From NCBI GenBank assembly GCA_902515355.1, contig CABXUA010000001.1:40048-104047 (forward strand): a stretch of 64,000 nucleotides of DNA. Direction: 5' to 3'. The stretch is from an uncultured Pelagibacteraceae bacterium. GTDB taxonomy: Bacteria; Pseudomonadota; Alphaproteobacteria; Pelagibacterales; Pelagibacteraceae. The stretch's first letter is position 1. Each line of letters starts with the position of its first letter. Under the pieces are notes generated by a model. It did no database searches. It had not been told where the DNA came from and was given only the letters and a program-made list of their open reading frames with translations. Shown here in pieces: positions 29,450 through 41,052 of this stretch. The translations under genes and the position numbers were made by a program.

Positions 29450-30763
29450 TTAATTCTTAATTTTATCTTTTATTTCTTTAAGACTTAATATTTTCGTCTC
29501 ACCATTAATTTCCTTGAATTCAAATTTATCTCCTTGTGATTTGGATCCAATAATTATTTGGTAGGGAACTCCTATTAGGTCATGTTTTTTAAATTTTGCT
29601 GACATATTCTCATCAACATCATCCAACAATGCGTCAACATTTTGTTGCTTTAAATCTTGGTAAATTTTATTAGCTTTTGCTAAGTTTTCCTTATTATTTT
29701 TACTTATGCTTGGAATGATAACAATATCAAATGGAGAAATTAGCTTCGGCCACTTCATTATATCGTTGTTGTATTTGGCTTCTATTATTGCTCCAACCAA
29801 CCTGGATACCCCAATTCCGTATGAACCCATTTTAACAGAATTTTTGTTTCCATCTTGGGAATCAACAAAACAATTAAGCGGTTTAGAATACTTGTCACTG
29901 AAATAGAATATGTGACCAACCTCAATTCCTTTTGTAATTATTTGATTTGATTTATCAACCAGCTTATCAAATTCTCCTTTGTTAAACTTCTCATCTGTAA
30001 CAGCATAAAAAGAAGTAAATTCTTTTCTCATATTTTCTAGCGAGGTATCATTAAATTGAAATTTATTTAAATTTATTTCAAAAATTTTTTTATCAGTATA
30101 TATTTTGCTTTCTCCAGTTTCTGCCAAAATTACAAATTCATGTGAAAGATCTCCACCTATAGGTCCAGTATCTGCTGCCATTGGAATTGCCTCTAAACCT
30201 AATCTTTTAAATGTTTTTAAATAAGCATAAAACATTTTATTGTATGATTTTTTAGCAGATTCTTCGTCGATATCGAAAGAGTATGCGTCTTTCATAAAAA
30301 ATTCTCTACATCTCATTACACCAAATCTTGGTCGAACTTCATCTCTAAATTTCCATTGAATATGGTAAAGCATTTGAGGTAGAGATTTATAAGACTTAAT
30401 ACTAGAACGAAAAATCTCAGTTATAAGTTCTTCGTTAGTTGGTCCATATAACATCTCTCTGCCTTGGCGATCTTTTATTCTAAGCATCTCTTCTCCATAA
30501 TCATCATATCTTCCACTCTCTTTCCAAATATCTGCAGATTGAATGGTAGGCATTAACATTTCTTGAGCTCCAATGTTATTTTGTTCTTCTCTTACGATTA
30601 ATTCAATTTTTTTCATTATCTTAAAACCTAAGGGCAACCAAGAGTATATCCCTGAAGCTGACTGTCTAATCATTCCAGTTCTTAACATAAGTTGATGAGA
30701 CTTAATTTTGGCATCTGAGGGCAAATCTTTTGTTATTGGTATAAAAAGTTTTGAGAGTAGCAC
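29450..30763 (-). CDS. proS: Prolyl-tRNA synthetase, short alphaproteobacterial form
   Basis: 437 aa; class II motifs, SASGIYSWLPLGFKIMKKIE, MKDAYSFD, GSYGIGVSRL; too short to hold the ~180-aa insertion editing domain. Confidence 0.96.
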   Translation of the reverse strand: MLLSKLFIPITKDLPSDAKIKSHQLMLRTGMIRQSASGIYSWLPLGFKIMKKIELIVREEQNNIGAQEMLMPTIQSADIWKESGRYDDYGEEMLRIKDRQGREMLYGPTNEELITEIFRSSIKSYKSLPQMLYHIQWKFRDEVRPRFGVMRCREFFMKDAYSFDIDEESAKKSYNKMFYAYLKTFKRLGLEAIPMAADTGPIGGDLSHEFVILAETGESKIYTDKKIFEINLNKFQFNDTSLENMRKEFTSFYAVTDEKFNKGEFDKLVDKSNQIITKGIEVGHIFYFSDKYSKPLNCFVDSQDGNKNSVKMGSYGIGVSRLVGAIIEAKYNNDIMKWPKLISPFDIVIIPSISKNNKENLAKANKIYQDLKQQNVDALLDDVDENMSAKFKKHDLIGVPYQIIIGSKSQGDKFEFKEINGETKILSLKEIKDKIKN

Positions 30764-30821
30764 TATCCTATAATCTCCTTAAATTTATAAATATAACAAA
30801 TTACCATATATTATTTTTTCT

Positions 30822-32483
30822 CTAAATTCTTGCTATATTGATATTTGTAAAGGGTTTTTTACCTGTTTTAGCTTTTACTATTCTTCTACAATTCTGCTTC
30901 AACATTTCAATTAAGTTTTTTTCTTGGTTTTTATTAGTTAAGGAAAATGTTCTACATATATTAGAAATCTCATCTTCCATATCAAAAATAAAAGTTTCAG
31001 CCACTTCATCTTCTGGAATGCCTCTAAATGAGATTACTGGTTTTTTAATTCTTCCGTTATTAGAAACAATCAATGTTACTTCCAAATATCCATTTAGGGA
31101 TAGATTTTTTCTTTCTTTAACAGATAGAGAATCTTCATTTACTCCTATAGATCCATCTAAATAAATTTTCCCTGTTGGAGCCTTATCAATAATTTGAGGT
31201 TTAATCCCTGGGCTAAGTTGGATTAAATCTCCATTTTCAACTTGCAATGTTTGAGGTATCTGCATTTCTTTAGCAAAATTAATATGTTCCATCATATGTC
31301 TGTGCTCTCCATGAACAGGTATTACACATTTTGGTTTAACCCACTTATACATATCTTTAAGGTCATCTCTGTTTGGATGGCCTGATACATGAACAAATGC
31401 ATTTTCTTCAGTTATTATTTCAATATTTTTTTTTACGATTTCATTATGTAATTGATATAATTTTTTTTCATTGCCTGGAATTATTTTTGAAGAAAAAATG
31501 ATTGTATCACCTGACTCTAGAAATACATCAGGATGAGTACCATTTATTATTCTTTTTGTTGCTCCCATAGGTTCTCCTTGGCTTCCAGTGCACAGATATA
31601 TAATTTTATTTCTTGAAATTTTTTTTGCTTCTTTAGGATCTAGGGGTTGAATTACGTCTTTTAAATAACCACATTGTCTGGCTGCATTATATATTCTATT
31701 CATTGAGCGACCTACTAGTGAAATTTTTCTATTAGTTTTTTTGGCACAATAAAAAATTGACTCCATTCGTGCTACATTAGAAGCAAAGGAAGTTACAGCT
31801 ATTTTTTTAGTTTTTGTCTCTATGATCTTTAATAAGCTCTCTCTCACATCTGATTCAGATCCCGCTCTTCCAGGGCTGAAAACATTAGTCGAGTCACAAA
31901 TCATTGCCATTACATTATTATTACCAATTTCTTTCAATTTTTTTTCATCGATATTTTTTCCAATTAATGGATTTGGATCAATTTTCCAATCGCCAGTATG
32001 AAGAATTAGTCCAGCTGGAGTTTTTATACTAAGCCCATTCGGTTCTAAAATGGAATGAGTTAAAGTTACAAAATCTATTTCGAATGGACCTAAATTTATT
32101 TTTCCGTTTAATTGAACAATTTCTAAATGTTTAGATATATCAATTTTTTTTTCTTTAAATTTTTCTTTAATTAGTGTAGCCGTGAATGGTGTTGCATAAA
32201 TCTTACATTTAAGCTGTGGCCAGATATGAGATACCGAACCAATGTGATCTTCGTGAGCATGTGTCAAAACTATTCCTAGTAGATCATCTTTTTTATCCAA
32301 AATGAATCCAGGATCTGGATAAATCAGGTCTATTCCAGGTATTGAATCATCTGCAAAGGTAACACCCATGTCAACTATTATCCATTTCTGATCTTCTTCC
32401 TTGCCATAAGCATAAAGATTCATGTTGGCACCTATTTCTCCCGAACCTCCGAGAGGACAAAAAATAAATTTTTCTTTAGTCAT
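30822..32483 (-). CDS. rnj: Ribonuclease J family metallo-beta-lactamase
   Basis: LTHAHEDHIGS, VDMGVTF, TGSQGEPMGA, VSGHPNRDDLKDMYKWVKPKCVIPVHGEHRH. Confidence 0.93.
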   Translation of the reverse strand: MTKEKFIFCPLGGSGEIGANMNLYAYGKEEDQKWIIVDMGVTFADDSIPGIDLIYPDPGFILDKKDDLLGIVLTHAHEDHIGSVSHIWPQLKCKIYATPFTATLIKEKFKEKKIDISKHLEIVQLNGKINLGPFEIDFVTLTHSILEPNGLSIKTPAGLILHTGDWKIDPNPLIGKNIDEKKLKEIGNNNVMAMICDSTNVFSPGRAGSESDVRESLLKIIETKTKKIAVTSFASNVARMESIFYCAKKTNRKISLVGRSMNRIYNAARQCGYLKDVIQPLDPKEAKKISRNKIIYLCTGSQGEPMGATKRIINGTHPDVFLESGDTIIFSSKIIPGNEKKLYQLHNEIVKKNIEIITEENAFVHVSGHPNRDDLKDMYKWVKPKCVIPVHGEHRHMMEHINFAKEMQIPQTLQVENGDLIQLSPGIKPQIIDKAPTGKIYLDGSIGVNEDSLSVKERKNLSLNGYLEVTLIVSNNGRIKKPVISFRGIPEDEVAETFIFDMEDEISNICRTFSLTNKNQEKNLIEMLKQNCRRIVKAKTGKKPFTNINIARI

Positions 32484-33253
32484 ATTATCAAATGTTTATA
32501 AACTTTAATTATTCCTTTCATAGTAATGTTGTTATTTATTGTAGATTTTTTGTTAATATGTTTTTTAAATAATTTCGAATAACCGCCTGTTAATATTACT
32601 TTATATTTTATTTTACTAGTAGAAGTAATCTTTTTTATTATATTATTTATCAAACCTTTATAACCCCATAAAAAGCCGGCATTGAGCGCTTCTTTAGTAT
32701 TTTTTCCATAACTTTTAGCCTTTGATTTAAGTTTTAGCATTGGTAGAAGAGCTGCTGAATGATTCAAACTAATGATAGATAGTTTTACTCCTGGTGCAAT
32801 GACACCTCCATCATAAATTCCAGGTTTTTTTACTACATCAAATGTTGTTGCTGTGCCAAAATCAATTACTAAACAATTTGTTTTATAGGTATTATAAGAT
32901 CCAATAGCATTTACAATTCGATCTGAGCCAACCTGTTTAAAGCTTTTAACATTTAACTTAATTATTTTATTTATTTTTAATTCTTTAATCTCATAAGACT
33001 TGAGACCTTTCTTTCTTAGATAATATTTAAGGTTTTTATAAATTTGAGGAACAACACTTGAAAATAAAATTTTATTATTTAAATTCTTAACAAGAATTTT
33101 ATTAAAAATAGATTTTATATTTTTATTTTTATAGAGTTTTTTACTATCAATATTAAATGAATTTATAATGTTGAAATTTTTATTTAGTATTGATATTTTT
33201 GTAGAGGTATTTCCTATATCACCAACTAAGTATTTAATATTTTTTTTGGGCAA
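32480..33253 (-). CDS. coaX: Type III pantothenate kinase
   Basis: LVGDIGNTSTKISI, VGSDRIVNAIGSY, VIDFGTATTFDVV, GGVIAPGVKLS. Confidence 0.95.
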   Translation of the reverse strand: MPKKNIKYLVGDIGNTSTKISILNKNFNIINSFNIDSKKLYKNKNIKSIFNKILVKNLNNKILFSSVVPQIYKNLKYYLRKKGLKSYEIKELKINKIIKLNVKSFKQVGSDRIVNAIGSYNTYKTNCLVIDFGTATTFDVVKKPGIYDGGVIAPGVKLSIISLNHSAALLPMLKLKSKAKSYGKNTKEALNAGFLWGYKGLINNIIKKITSTSKIKYKVILTGGYSKLFKKHINKKSTINNNITMKGIIKVYKHLII

Positions 33254-33269
33254 ATTTTACCTTTTATTT

Positions 33270-33809
33270 TTAATATTGATTTTTATTAAAGTTAGAGAAA
33301 GTTTTTTCGTACGCTAGTTTTATTTTCATTAGAATTTCTTCATTTTTAAAATTACGATTAGAGCATTCTAAAAGTGAAATAGATTTAAATTTTTTATTTT
33401 TTGGGGATGTTATTGTATTAATGCCTATTCCAATAATTAAAAATTTCTTTTTTTTATACTCAATTACTTCTTGTAATATTCCACATATTTTTCTTCTCAT
33501 TATTAACAAGTCATTTGGCCATTTAATAGTTATATGTCGCACAGAATATTCGGAAAGCACTTTTTTTACAATGCGGGGGTTTAAAATTGAAAATTTATTA
33601 GCTTTTAACTTAATTGATTTTATTTCAAAAAATAAAGATAAAAACAAATTTCCTTTTTTCGATATCCAGCTTTTGCCCATGGTACCTTTGCCTTTTTTTT
33701 GTATATTAGTGGTAATTATACCGGGCGTTATCTTGTTTTTTCTTATAAGTTTGATGGCTTCGTCGTTAGTGCTATTTACACTATTAAATTTTATTAACTT
33801 AAGTTTCAT
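33270..33809 (-). CDS. birA: Biotin--[acetyl-CoA-carboxylase] ligase (start corrected to 33809)
   Basis: LIKFNSVNSTNDEAIKLIRK, KGKGTMGKSWISKKGNLFLSL, IKWPNDLLI, KICGILQE, GIGIN; ATG overlaps the nuoN stop (TAATG). Confidence 0.93.
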   Translation of the reverse strand: MKLKLIKFNSVNSTNDEAIKLIRKNKITPGIITTNIQKKGKGTMGKSWISKKGNLFLSLFFEIKSIKLKANKFSILNPRIVKKVLSEYSVRHITIKWPNDLLIMRRKICGILQEVIEYKKKKFLIIGIGINTITSPKNKKFKSISLLECSNRNFKNEEILMKIKLAYEKTFSNFNKNQY

Positions 33810-35224
33810 TAAGAAGTGAATACCAAACTTACTATATTGTTTAAAGTTGAAGGATATAAAAAGAAAGTTGCTAATAGTATACAACTTAAAAATATTGTTC
33901 CAGTAATGCTGAAATTTCTAATTCTGTCAAAGGAGCCTGCAAATTCATCAAAATATATAATCTTTATTATTCTTAAATAATAAAAAGCTGATATTACAGT
34001 AGTTAATAATCCTACAATAGCTAAAAAATACATACCGTTTTCAATAACGGTCATAAATACATAAAATTTCGCAAAAAAACCTCCTAGAGGAGGTATTCCT
34101 GCTAATGAAAATAAGATAATTAAAAATGAAATAGCTACCAAAGGATGTTTTTTGGATATTCCAGATAAATCATAAATTTTTTCTGTATATTTCCCATTCT
34201 TTTTCATTAAAAAAATACAAGCAAACATTCCTATGCTCATTACAATATAAATTGTTATGTAAACAATTGAACTCATATAACCTGAGTCTGTTCCCGTAGC
34301 TACTCCAGCGAGAGCATAACCTATGTGACCTATGGAGCTATATGCCATTAATCTTTTTATATTATTTTGCCCTATTGCAGCCACGGCTCCTAATATCATT
34401 GAAGCAATTGAGATAAAAATGATTATAGTTTGCCACTCAACGAGTATGTTCTCAAATGGAGTTTGCATAAATCTTATCAATACAGCCAATCCGGCAACTT
34501 TTGGAGCTGCAGAAAAAAAGTTTGTTATTGAGGTTGGGGATCCTTCATATACATCAGGTGTCCACATATGAAAAGGCACTGCAGAAACTTTAAAGGCTAA
34601 GCCTACAAGTATAAATACCATTGCAAATATTGAGCCAACACTACTTGTATTTAATGAATTACTTATAATATCAAAATTAGTAGAGCCAGTAAAACCATAG
34701 AGCAAAGAACAGCCATAGAGAAGTAGTCCAGAGGATAAAGCGCTTAATACAAAATACTTAACTCCAGACTCTGTAGACCTAGTATTATCTCTGTCTATTG
34801 CAGCCAAAACATAAAGTGATAATGACTGAAGTTCTAGTCCTAGATAAAAAAGGATTAAATCATTCGAACTAACCATAAAAAACATACCTAAAATGGATAA
34901 AAGTATTATTATTGGGTATTCAAATTTGGCTATATTGTTGTCTTTAATAAATACTTGGGATGATAGCAGAATGAATATGGTCGAAATAATGATTAAAATT
35001 TTTATAAATTTTGCATACCCATCTCTAATAAAGCTATCTGTAAATATTTTCACTGAAGTACTCTCGGTATTTAAAATTATTACAATTAAAATTACTAATG
35101 CTATAAGAGATAAGTTAGTGACTAGGTTATAGCTTTTCTTAAAAAAAACTCCTACCATTAAAATTAAAAAAATTGAAATTGATAAAAAAATTTCAGGTAA
35201 TAAGATGTTTAAATTGTAAGTCAT
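33809..35224 (-). CDS. nuoN: NADH-quinone oxidoreductase subunit N
   Basis: Polytopic proton-translocating subunit, FYLGLELQSLSLYVLAA, KVSAVPFHMWTPDVYEGSPT. Confidence 0.96.
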   Translation of the reverse strand: MTYNLNILLPEIFLSISIFLILMVGVFFKKSYNLVTNLSLIALVILIVIILNTESTSVKIFTDSFIRDGYAKFIKILIIISTIFILLSSQVFIKDNNIAKFEYPIIILLSILGMFFMVSSNDLILFYLGLELQSLSLYVLAAIDRDNTRSTESGVKYFVLSALSSGLLLYGCSLLYGFTGSTNFDIISNSLNTSSVGSIFAMVFILVGLAFKVSAVPFHMWTPDVYEGSPTSITNFFSAAPKVAGLAVLIRFMQTPFENILVEWQTIIIFISIASMILGAVAAIGQNNIKRLMAYSSIGHIGYALAGVATGTDSGYMSSIVYITIYIVMSIGMFACIFLMKKNGKYTEKIYDLSGISKKHPLVAISFLIILFSLAGIPPLGGFFAKFYVFMTVIENGMYFLAIVGLLTTVISAFYYLRIIKIIYFDEFAGSFDRIRNFSITGTIFLSCILLATFFLYPSTLNNIVSLVFTS

Positions 35225-36717
35225 TTGCTTGCTGATAAATGATAAATTAAATCTTTTTCATAATTATCTATTAAACCATTAACGGAAACGTTCATAGTAT
35301 TTAATAATGGATCTGGATAAAAACCAAAAAAAATTACGATAGTTGCTAAAATAAATAATATTGTTCCCTCGGAAAAATTAACATCTTTTAAGGTTTTTAT
35401 TTCTGGGTTTTTTATTTGACCAAAAATAACTCTTTTGGATAACCAAAGCATATAAGCAGCACAAAGTACAACTCCAATTGTCGCCACTAAACCTATCAAA
35501 TAGTTTTTTTGAAAAATACCTATCAAAACCAAAAATTCTCCCAAAAATCCTGTGGTGCCTGGCAAACCTAGAGCTGCTAAAGCAAAAATAATAAAAACCA
35601 GTGAATACTTTGGAATAGAGTTAACTACACCACCATACGTTTCTATAAGTCTTGAATGAGATCTATCATACAAAACACCTACACATAAAAACAGCGCAGC
35701 CGAAATTAATCCGTGACTTAACATTTGAAACATACCTCCATCTATTCCTTGTTTGGTAAGTGTAAATATTCCAAGAGTGACATAACCCATGTGGGCTACC
35801 GAAGAATATGCTATCAATTTCTTCATATCTTCTTGCATCAGAGCTACTAATGAGGTGTAAATAATTGCAATTAAACTTAAAAAATAAATCATTGGTGTAA
35901 AATATTCTGTAGCAATTGGAAATAAAGGAATAGAAAATCTTAAAAAACCATATCCCCCCATCTTTAAAAGTATCGCTGCAAGTATAACTGAACCCGCTGT
36001 TGGAGCCTCTACATGAGCGTCTGGTAACCAAGTATGAACAGGCCACATTGGCATTTTTACAGCGAATGAGCTAAAAAATGCTAGCCATAATAAATGTTGG
36101 AATTCACTTGGAATTTTAATTTCATGAATACTGGTTATATCAGTCGTGCCTGTTATCCAATAAATTGAAATAATAGCTACCAACATTAAAACTGAACCAA
36201 GAAGAGTATAAAGAAAAAATTTAAATGCAGAATATACTCTTCGTTCACCACCCCAAATACCAATAATTAAAAACATTGGTATTAGACCAGCTTCAAAAAA
36301 TAAATAAAAGATAACAAGGTCTAATGAACAAAAAACTCCTATCATGAAAGTTTCAAGTACTAAAATTGCAATTAAAAATTCTTTAACTCTTTCCTTTACG
36401 CTGTTGATACAAGAAAAAATACAAATTGGAGTGATAAAGGCTGTTAAAAGTATAAACAATATAGATATACCATCTATTCCTAATTTAAACTTTATTAACC
36501 CGCTTATCCAATTTTTTTCTTCAATAAATTGAAATCCAGAGTAATTATTATCAAATGAAAACCATAGAAATAAAGACAAAAGAAGATTGGCTAGACTTGT
36601 GAAAATAGAAACATAGATCGCACTTTTATTATTGTCCTTTTGATATCTAAATAAAAAAATAAAAGTGGCGCCCAATAAAGGTAAAAAGATAATTAAAGAT
36701 AAAATAGGAAAATCCAT
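35221..36717 (-). CDS. nuoM: NADH-quinone oxidoreductase subunit M
   Basis: FFEAGLIPMFLIIGIWGGERRVYSAFKFFLYTLLGSVLML, KMPMWPVHTWLPDAHVEAPTAGSV. Confidence 0.97.
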   Translation of the reverse strand: MDFPILSLIIFLPLLGATFIFLFRYQKDNNKSAIYVSIFTSLANLLLSLFLWFSFDNNYSGFQFIEEKNWISGLIKFKLGIDGISILFILLTAFITPICIFSCINSVKERVKEFLIAILVLETFMIGVFCSLDLVIFYLFFEAGLIPMFLIIGIWGGERRVYSAFKFFLYTLLGSVLMLVAIISIYWITGTTDITSIHEIKIPSEFQHLLWLAFFSSFAVKMPMWPVHTWLPDAHVEAPTAGSVILAAILLKMGGYGFLRFSIPLFPIATEYFTPMIYFLSLIAIIYTSLVALMQEDMKKLIAYSSVAHMGYVTLGIFTLTKQGIDGGMFQMLSHGLISAALFLCVGVLYDRSHSRLIETYGGVVNSIPKYSLVFIIFALAALGLPGTTGFLGEFLVLIGIFQKNYLIGLVATIGVVLCAAYMLWLSKRVIFGQIKNPEIKTLKDVNFSEGTILFILATIVIFFGFYPDPLLNTMNVSVNGLIDNYEKDLIYHLSASK

Positions 36718-38625
36718 TTAGTATATAATCAAATAAGTTATTAAAGCTGATAAACCTATAAGCATAATAAAAGCATAATCATAAATATATCCGCTTTGAA
36801 ATTGAACTGCTTTGTCTGAAATAAGCTTTATAATTTTTGAAATTCCATTAGGACCAAATCGATCTATTGTTCCTTCATCTCCTTTTTTCCAAAATATGTA
36901 ACCAATTTTTTTAATTGGGTTGACTAAAATTATCTCATAAAACTCGTCAATATACCATTTGTTTAATAGAAAAGTATAAAGTTTTTTATATTTTTCTATA
37001 AATCCATCCAATATTTTTTTATCTTTAACAAATAAAAAATAAGACACTGGAATAGAAATTATTACGAGCAGAGGTGTTAGAACTAAAAACCAAAGAGGAA
37101 TATGATCGTGAGAAATATTTTCAATAAAAAAAATTGAATTTAGCCAAAAACTTTCACTATTTTCTCCAATAAATAATTCTTTAAAAAAATAACCTGAAAA
37201 TATTGCACCAAAAGCTAAAAAAATTAGTGGTAACAGCATAATCAAAGGAGATTCATGGGTTTCTTTAATAGGAATTTTTTTATTCATATATTTGCCGTGA
37301 AAAGTTTTAAATATTAATCTCCACGAATAAATTGAAGTTAAAAAAGCTGTAATAATTCCCACAGTTGCTGCTGAATTTCCTATAAAAGTATTTTTTAAAA
37401 ATGCAAATTCAATTATTGCGTCTTTTGAATAAAAGCCTGATAATAATGGGAATCCAGTTAAAGCTAAAGTTCCAATTAACATAAGTATCCAAGTATATGG
37501 AAGTTGTTTCCACACCCCACCCATATTTCTTATATCTTGATCATCTTTAAATGCGTGTATTACTGACCCAGATCCTAAAAATAACAATGCTTTAAAAAAT
37601 GCATGTGTAAATAAATGGAACATTGCTACATGATACGCTCCTACCCCTGTAGCAAAAAACATATATCCTAATTGACTGCACGTAGAATAAGCAATAATTC
37701 TCTTTATATCATTTTGTACTAATGCAACTGAAGCCGCAAATATAGCAGTAATCATACCTATTACTGCAACTACATTTAAAGCCACTGATGAGTACTCAAA
37801 TATAGGAGAACATCTAACAACTAAAAAAACTCCTGCTGTTACCATTGTGGCAGCATGAATTAATGCAGAAACAGGTGTCGGTCCTTCCATTGCGTCTGGT
37901 AACCAAGTATGAAGTAAAAATTGAGCAGATTTACCCATGGCACCTATGAAAAGTGAAAGACAGATTATCGTGATTAAATTATATTCAAAACCTAAAAAAT
38001 TTATTTCTTTATTTGCTAAAGTAGGAATTAATCTAAAAACCTCATCATAATTAATAGTGCCTAAATGGTAAAATATTAGAAAAATTCCAACCGCTAGTCC
38101 AAAATCTCCTACTCTATTTACTATAAATGCTTTTATAGCAGCATTATTGGCAGAATTTCTTTTATACCAAAAGCCTATTAGTAAATAAGAGCACAAACCA
38201 ACTCCTTCCCATCCAAAGAATAATTGTAAGAAATTATCAGAAACTACAAGAGCTAACATTGAAAAAGTAAATAGCGAAAGATAAGACATAAATCTTGGTT
38301 TATAAGGATCATGACTCATGTATCCTATTGAATAAATATGAACAATTGATGAAACAAGCGTTACTACGACTAACATGATAGAGCTAAGAGGATCTATATT
38401 AATTGACCAATTCGCTACGAAATTTCCTGAACTGATCCATTCAAATATCTTAAAATTTCCGTAAGATCCTGCGGTTATGCCATTATAAAAAATTACAATT
38501 GATAAAATTGCTGAAGCTGAAACAAAAAAACTTGTTGCTATTTCTGAAAAAAAATTTCCTAATGATTTTCCAAAATAACCTAATATTGATCCTAATAAAG
38601 GCAGAAATAATACAGCGTATTCCAT
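36718..38625 (-). CDS. nuoL: NADH-quinone oxidoreductase subunit L
   Basis: 635 aa; FFGWEGVGLCSYLLIGFWY, GKSAQFLLHTWLPDAMEGPTPVSALIHAATMVTAGVFLV. Confidence 0.97.
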   Translation of the reverse strand: MEYAVLFLPLLGSILGYFGKSLGNFFSEIATSFFVSASAILSIVIFYNGITAGSYGNFKIFEWISSGNFVANWSINIDPLSSIMLVVVTLVSSIVHIYSIGYMSHDPYKPRFMSYLSLFTFSMLALVVSDNFLQLFFGWEGVGLCSYLLIGFWYKRNSANNAAIKAFIVNRVGDFGLAVGIFLIFYHLGTINYDEVFRLIPTLANKEINFLGFEYNLITIICLSLFIGAMGKSAQFLLHTWLPDAMEGPTPVSALIHAATMVTAGVFLVVRCSPIFEYSSVALNVVAVIGMITAIFAASVALVQNDIKRIIAYSTCSQLGYMFFATGVGAYHVAMFHLFTHAFFKALLFLGSGSVIHAFKDDQDIRNMGGVWKQLPYTWILMLIGTLALTGFPLLSGFYSKDAIIEFAFLKNTFIGNSAATVGIITAFLTSIYSWRLIFKTFHGKYMNKKIPIKETHESPLIMLLPLIFLAFGAIFSGYFFKELFIGENSESFWLNSIFFIENISHDHIPLWFLVLTPLLVIISIPVSYFLFVKDKKILDGFIEKYKKLYTFLLNKWYIDEFYEIILVNPIKKIGYIFWKKGDEGTIDRFGPNGISKIIKLISDKAVQFQSGYIYDYAFIMLIGLSALITYLIIY

Positions 38626-38937
38626 TTATCCTTTCATTTCGTGAATATCTTCAACTCTTATTGAGCCTTTGTTTCTATAGAAAACAACTATAATCGCTAA
38701 GCCAATGGCAGCTTCTGCAGCGGCGACCGTTAATATTAACATGGTAAATATTTGTCCTAAAATATCTCCTGAAAAAATAGAAAATGAAATCAAATTTATA
38801 TTTACTGCTAATAATATTAATTCTACCGACATTAAAATTACTATAATATTTTTTCTATTTAAAAAGATCCCTATAATCCCAAGTGAAAAAATTATTGCTC
38901 CTAATGTTAGATAATGTCCTAATCCTATATCAATCAT
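38626..38937 (-). CDS. nuoK: NADH-quinone oxidoreductase subunit K (start adjusted)
   Basis: [45 protein letters not shown]. Confidence 0.95.
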   Translation of the reverse strand: MIDIGLGHYLTLGAIIFSLGIIGIFLNRKNIIVILMSVELILLAVNINLISFSIFSGDILGQIFTMLILTVAAAEAAIGLAIIVVFYRNKGSIRVEDIHEMKG

Positions 38938-39559
38938 CAATCTTGACTCCTTTTTCAAATTCTACTTTTTTTAATTCAATAGAAGTTATTTTTTCTCTAG
39001 AAATTTGATTAATATAACTTTGTTTTTTTATATTATCTTTCTTTTGGTAAGTTAATACTATCGCTCCAATCATAGACAAAAGTAATATTATTCCTGAAAT
39101 TTGAAAGTATAAAATGTAATCTGTATACATTACTGTTCCTATAAGATGAGTGTTGGATATATTTTCATTTATAAATAAATTGCTACTACTCATAATATTC
39201 TTTTTGTATTTCCATCCCCCTAAAACTACTAATAATTCTAAGAAAATTATTACGCTAACAACTAAACCAAAAGGAATATGACTAGATTTTTTTCCTATAA
39301 ACCAGGATTGTTTTTGTTGTGCTACATTCAGCATCATCACTACAAATAAAAATAAAACTGCTACTGCACCTACATAGACAATCAAAATTATGATGCCTAA
39401 AAATTCTGCTCCAACCATAATAAATAAACAACCAATTGATATAAAATCTAGAATTAAGAAAAAAACTGAATTTATTGTGCTTCTAGATGTTATAACCATT
39501 AAGGCTGAAAAAATGGCTATAATAGAAAAAAAATAAAAGAAAATTGAATGAAATAACAT
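38930..39559 (-). CDS. nuoJ: NADH-quinone oxidoreductase subunit J
   Basis: [46 protein letters not shown]. Confidence 0.96.
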   Translation of the reverse strand: MLFHSIFFYFFSIIAIFSALMVITSRSTINSVFFLILDFISIGCLFIMVGAEFLGIIILIVYVGAVAVLFLFVVMMLNVAQQKQSWFIGKKSSHIPFGLVVSVIIFLELLVVLGGWKYKKNIMSSSNLFINENISNTHLIGTVMYTDYILYFQISGIILLLSMIGAIVLTYQKKDNIKKQSYINQISREKITSIELKKVEFEKGVKIDD

Positions 39560-39560
39560 C

Positions 39561-40046
39561 TTATCTGTAGATTTTGTCTAACTTAATATTTTTTGATAGT
39601 ACTGACTCCCACCTGTCTCCGTTATCTAACAGCTTCTCTTTATTATAATAAAGTTCTTCTCTTGTTTCTGTAGCAAATTCAAAATTCGGACCTTGAACTA
39701 TGGCGTCTACGGGACAAGACTCTTGACAAAGTCCACAATATATACACTTTAACATATCAATATCATACCTTGTAGTCTTTCTGCTCCCATCCTCACGCTC
39801 CGTTGACTCTATTGTAATAGCTTGAGCAGGACAAACAGCTTCACAAAGTTTACAAGCGATGCACCTTTCCTCTCCATTAGGATACCTTCTTAGTGCATGT
39901 TCTCCTCTAAATCGGGGACTTATCTTCCCTTTTTCATATGGATAATTAATTGTTTTTTTCGGTCTAAATATCTCTTTAATTGCAATAATAAAACCTGAGA
40001 TGAACTCTGCTAAAAATATTGTTTTTAAAAATCTATTCAGTTTCAT
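39561..40046 (-). CDS. nuoI: NADH-quinone oxidoreductase subunit I (2x[4Fe-4S])
   Basis: [19 protein letters not shown]...[32 protein letters not shown]. Confidence 0.97.
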   Translation of the reverse strand: MKLNRFLKTIFLAEFISGFIIAIKEIFRPKKTINYPYEKGKISPRFRGEHALRRYPNGEERCIACKLCEAVCPAQAITIESTEREDGSRKTTRYDIDMLKCIYCGLCQESCPVDAIVQGPNFEFATETREELYYNKEKLLDNGDRWESVLSKNIKLDKIYR

Positions 40047-41051
40047 TTAAAATTCTTTGGTTGGAAGCATATCAAAATAAAATAAAAAACTTGCTGTTAA
40101 AACTACATACAATAAAGAAAAAGGAAGAAAAATTTTCCATCCTAGTCTCATCAGTTGGTCATATCTATACCTTGGGACTATCGCCTTCACTATTGAAAAT
40201 AAAAAAAACAAAAATAATATTTTAAAAATTATCCAAATCGGTGAAGGAATTATATTAAAAGGATAAACATCTATTGGTGGTAACCATCCACCTAAAAATA
40301 ATATTGAACCCATTGCGCACATTAATAAAATATTAGCGTATTCACCTAACCAAAACATCGCATACATCATTCCAGAATATTCAGTTTGATAACCAGCAAC
40401 TAATTCTGCCTCGGCTTCTGGTAGATCAAAGGGTGGTCTATTTGTTTCAGCCAGCGCAGATATAAAAAATATTACAAACATTGGAAACAAAGGAATTACG
40501 AACCAAATATTTTTTTGAGCTAATACTATATCGGTAAGATTTAATGAGCCTACGCATAAAAGAACGTTTATAATTATAATTCCAATCGAAACCTCATAAG
40601 AAACCATTTGAGCTGCAGATCTTATTGCCCCTAAAAAGGGATATTTTGAATTTGAGGCCCAACCTCCCATTATTATTCCGTAAACTCCAAGAGACGAAAT
40701 TGCGAATAAGTAAAGAATTCCTATATTAATATCAGATAGAACTAAATTTTCTCCAAAAGGTATAACTGCCCACGCGACTAATGCTAATGTCATTGTTACT
40801 ATAGGAGCTAAAATAAATATTATTTTGTTTGCACTTGCAGGAATTATAATTTCTTTGAAAATATACTTTAAAGCATCTGCTAAAGTTTGAAAAAGACCAA
40901 AAGGACCAACCACGTTTGGACCCCTTCGTTTTTGAACTAAACCCCAAACTCTTCTATCTAACCAAACAATTAGGGCAACTGAAACTAGTATTGGCACTAC
41001 AAGAAAAAATATTTTGTAAATCTCGTTAAAAAATATATCTAAATATTCCAT
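40047..41051 (-). CDS. nuoH: NADH-quinone oxidoreductase subunit H
   Basis: [61 protein letters not shown]. Confidence 0.97.
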   Translation of the reverse strand: MEYLDIFFNEIYKIFFLVVPILVSVALIVWLDRRVWGLVQKRRGPNVVGPFGLFQTLADALKYIFKEIIIPASANKIIFILAPIVTMTLALVAWAVIPFGENLVLSDINIGILYLFAISSLGVYGIIMGGWASNSKYPFLGAIRSAAQMVSYEVSIGIIIINVLLCVGSLNLTDIVLAQKNIWFVIPLFPMFVIFFISALAETNRPPFDLPEAEAELVAGYQTEYSGMMYAMFWLGEYANILLMCAMGSILFLGGWLPPIDVYPFNIIPSPIWIIFKILFLFFLFSIVKAIVPRYRYDQLMRLGWKIFLPFSLLYVVLTASFLFYFDMLPTKEF

Positions 41052-41052
41052 T

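Noticed and set aside
33421-33819. 132-aa plus-strand ORF antisense to birA resembling a membrane protein
   Set aside because: Hydrophobicity arises from the complement of Lys/Asn-rich AT codons; birA motifs on the minus strand are convincing.
35666-36046. 126-aa minus-strand ORF in an alternate frame within nuoM
   Set aside because: Same-strand out-of-frame ORF inside a conserved NuoM region; Ser/Cys-rich with no domain.
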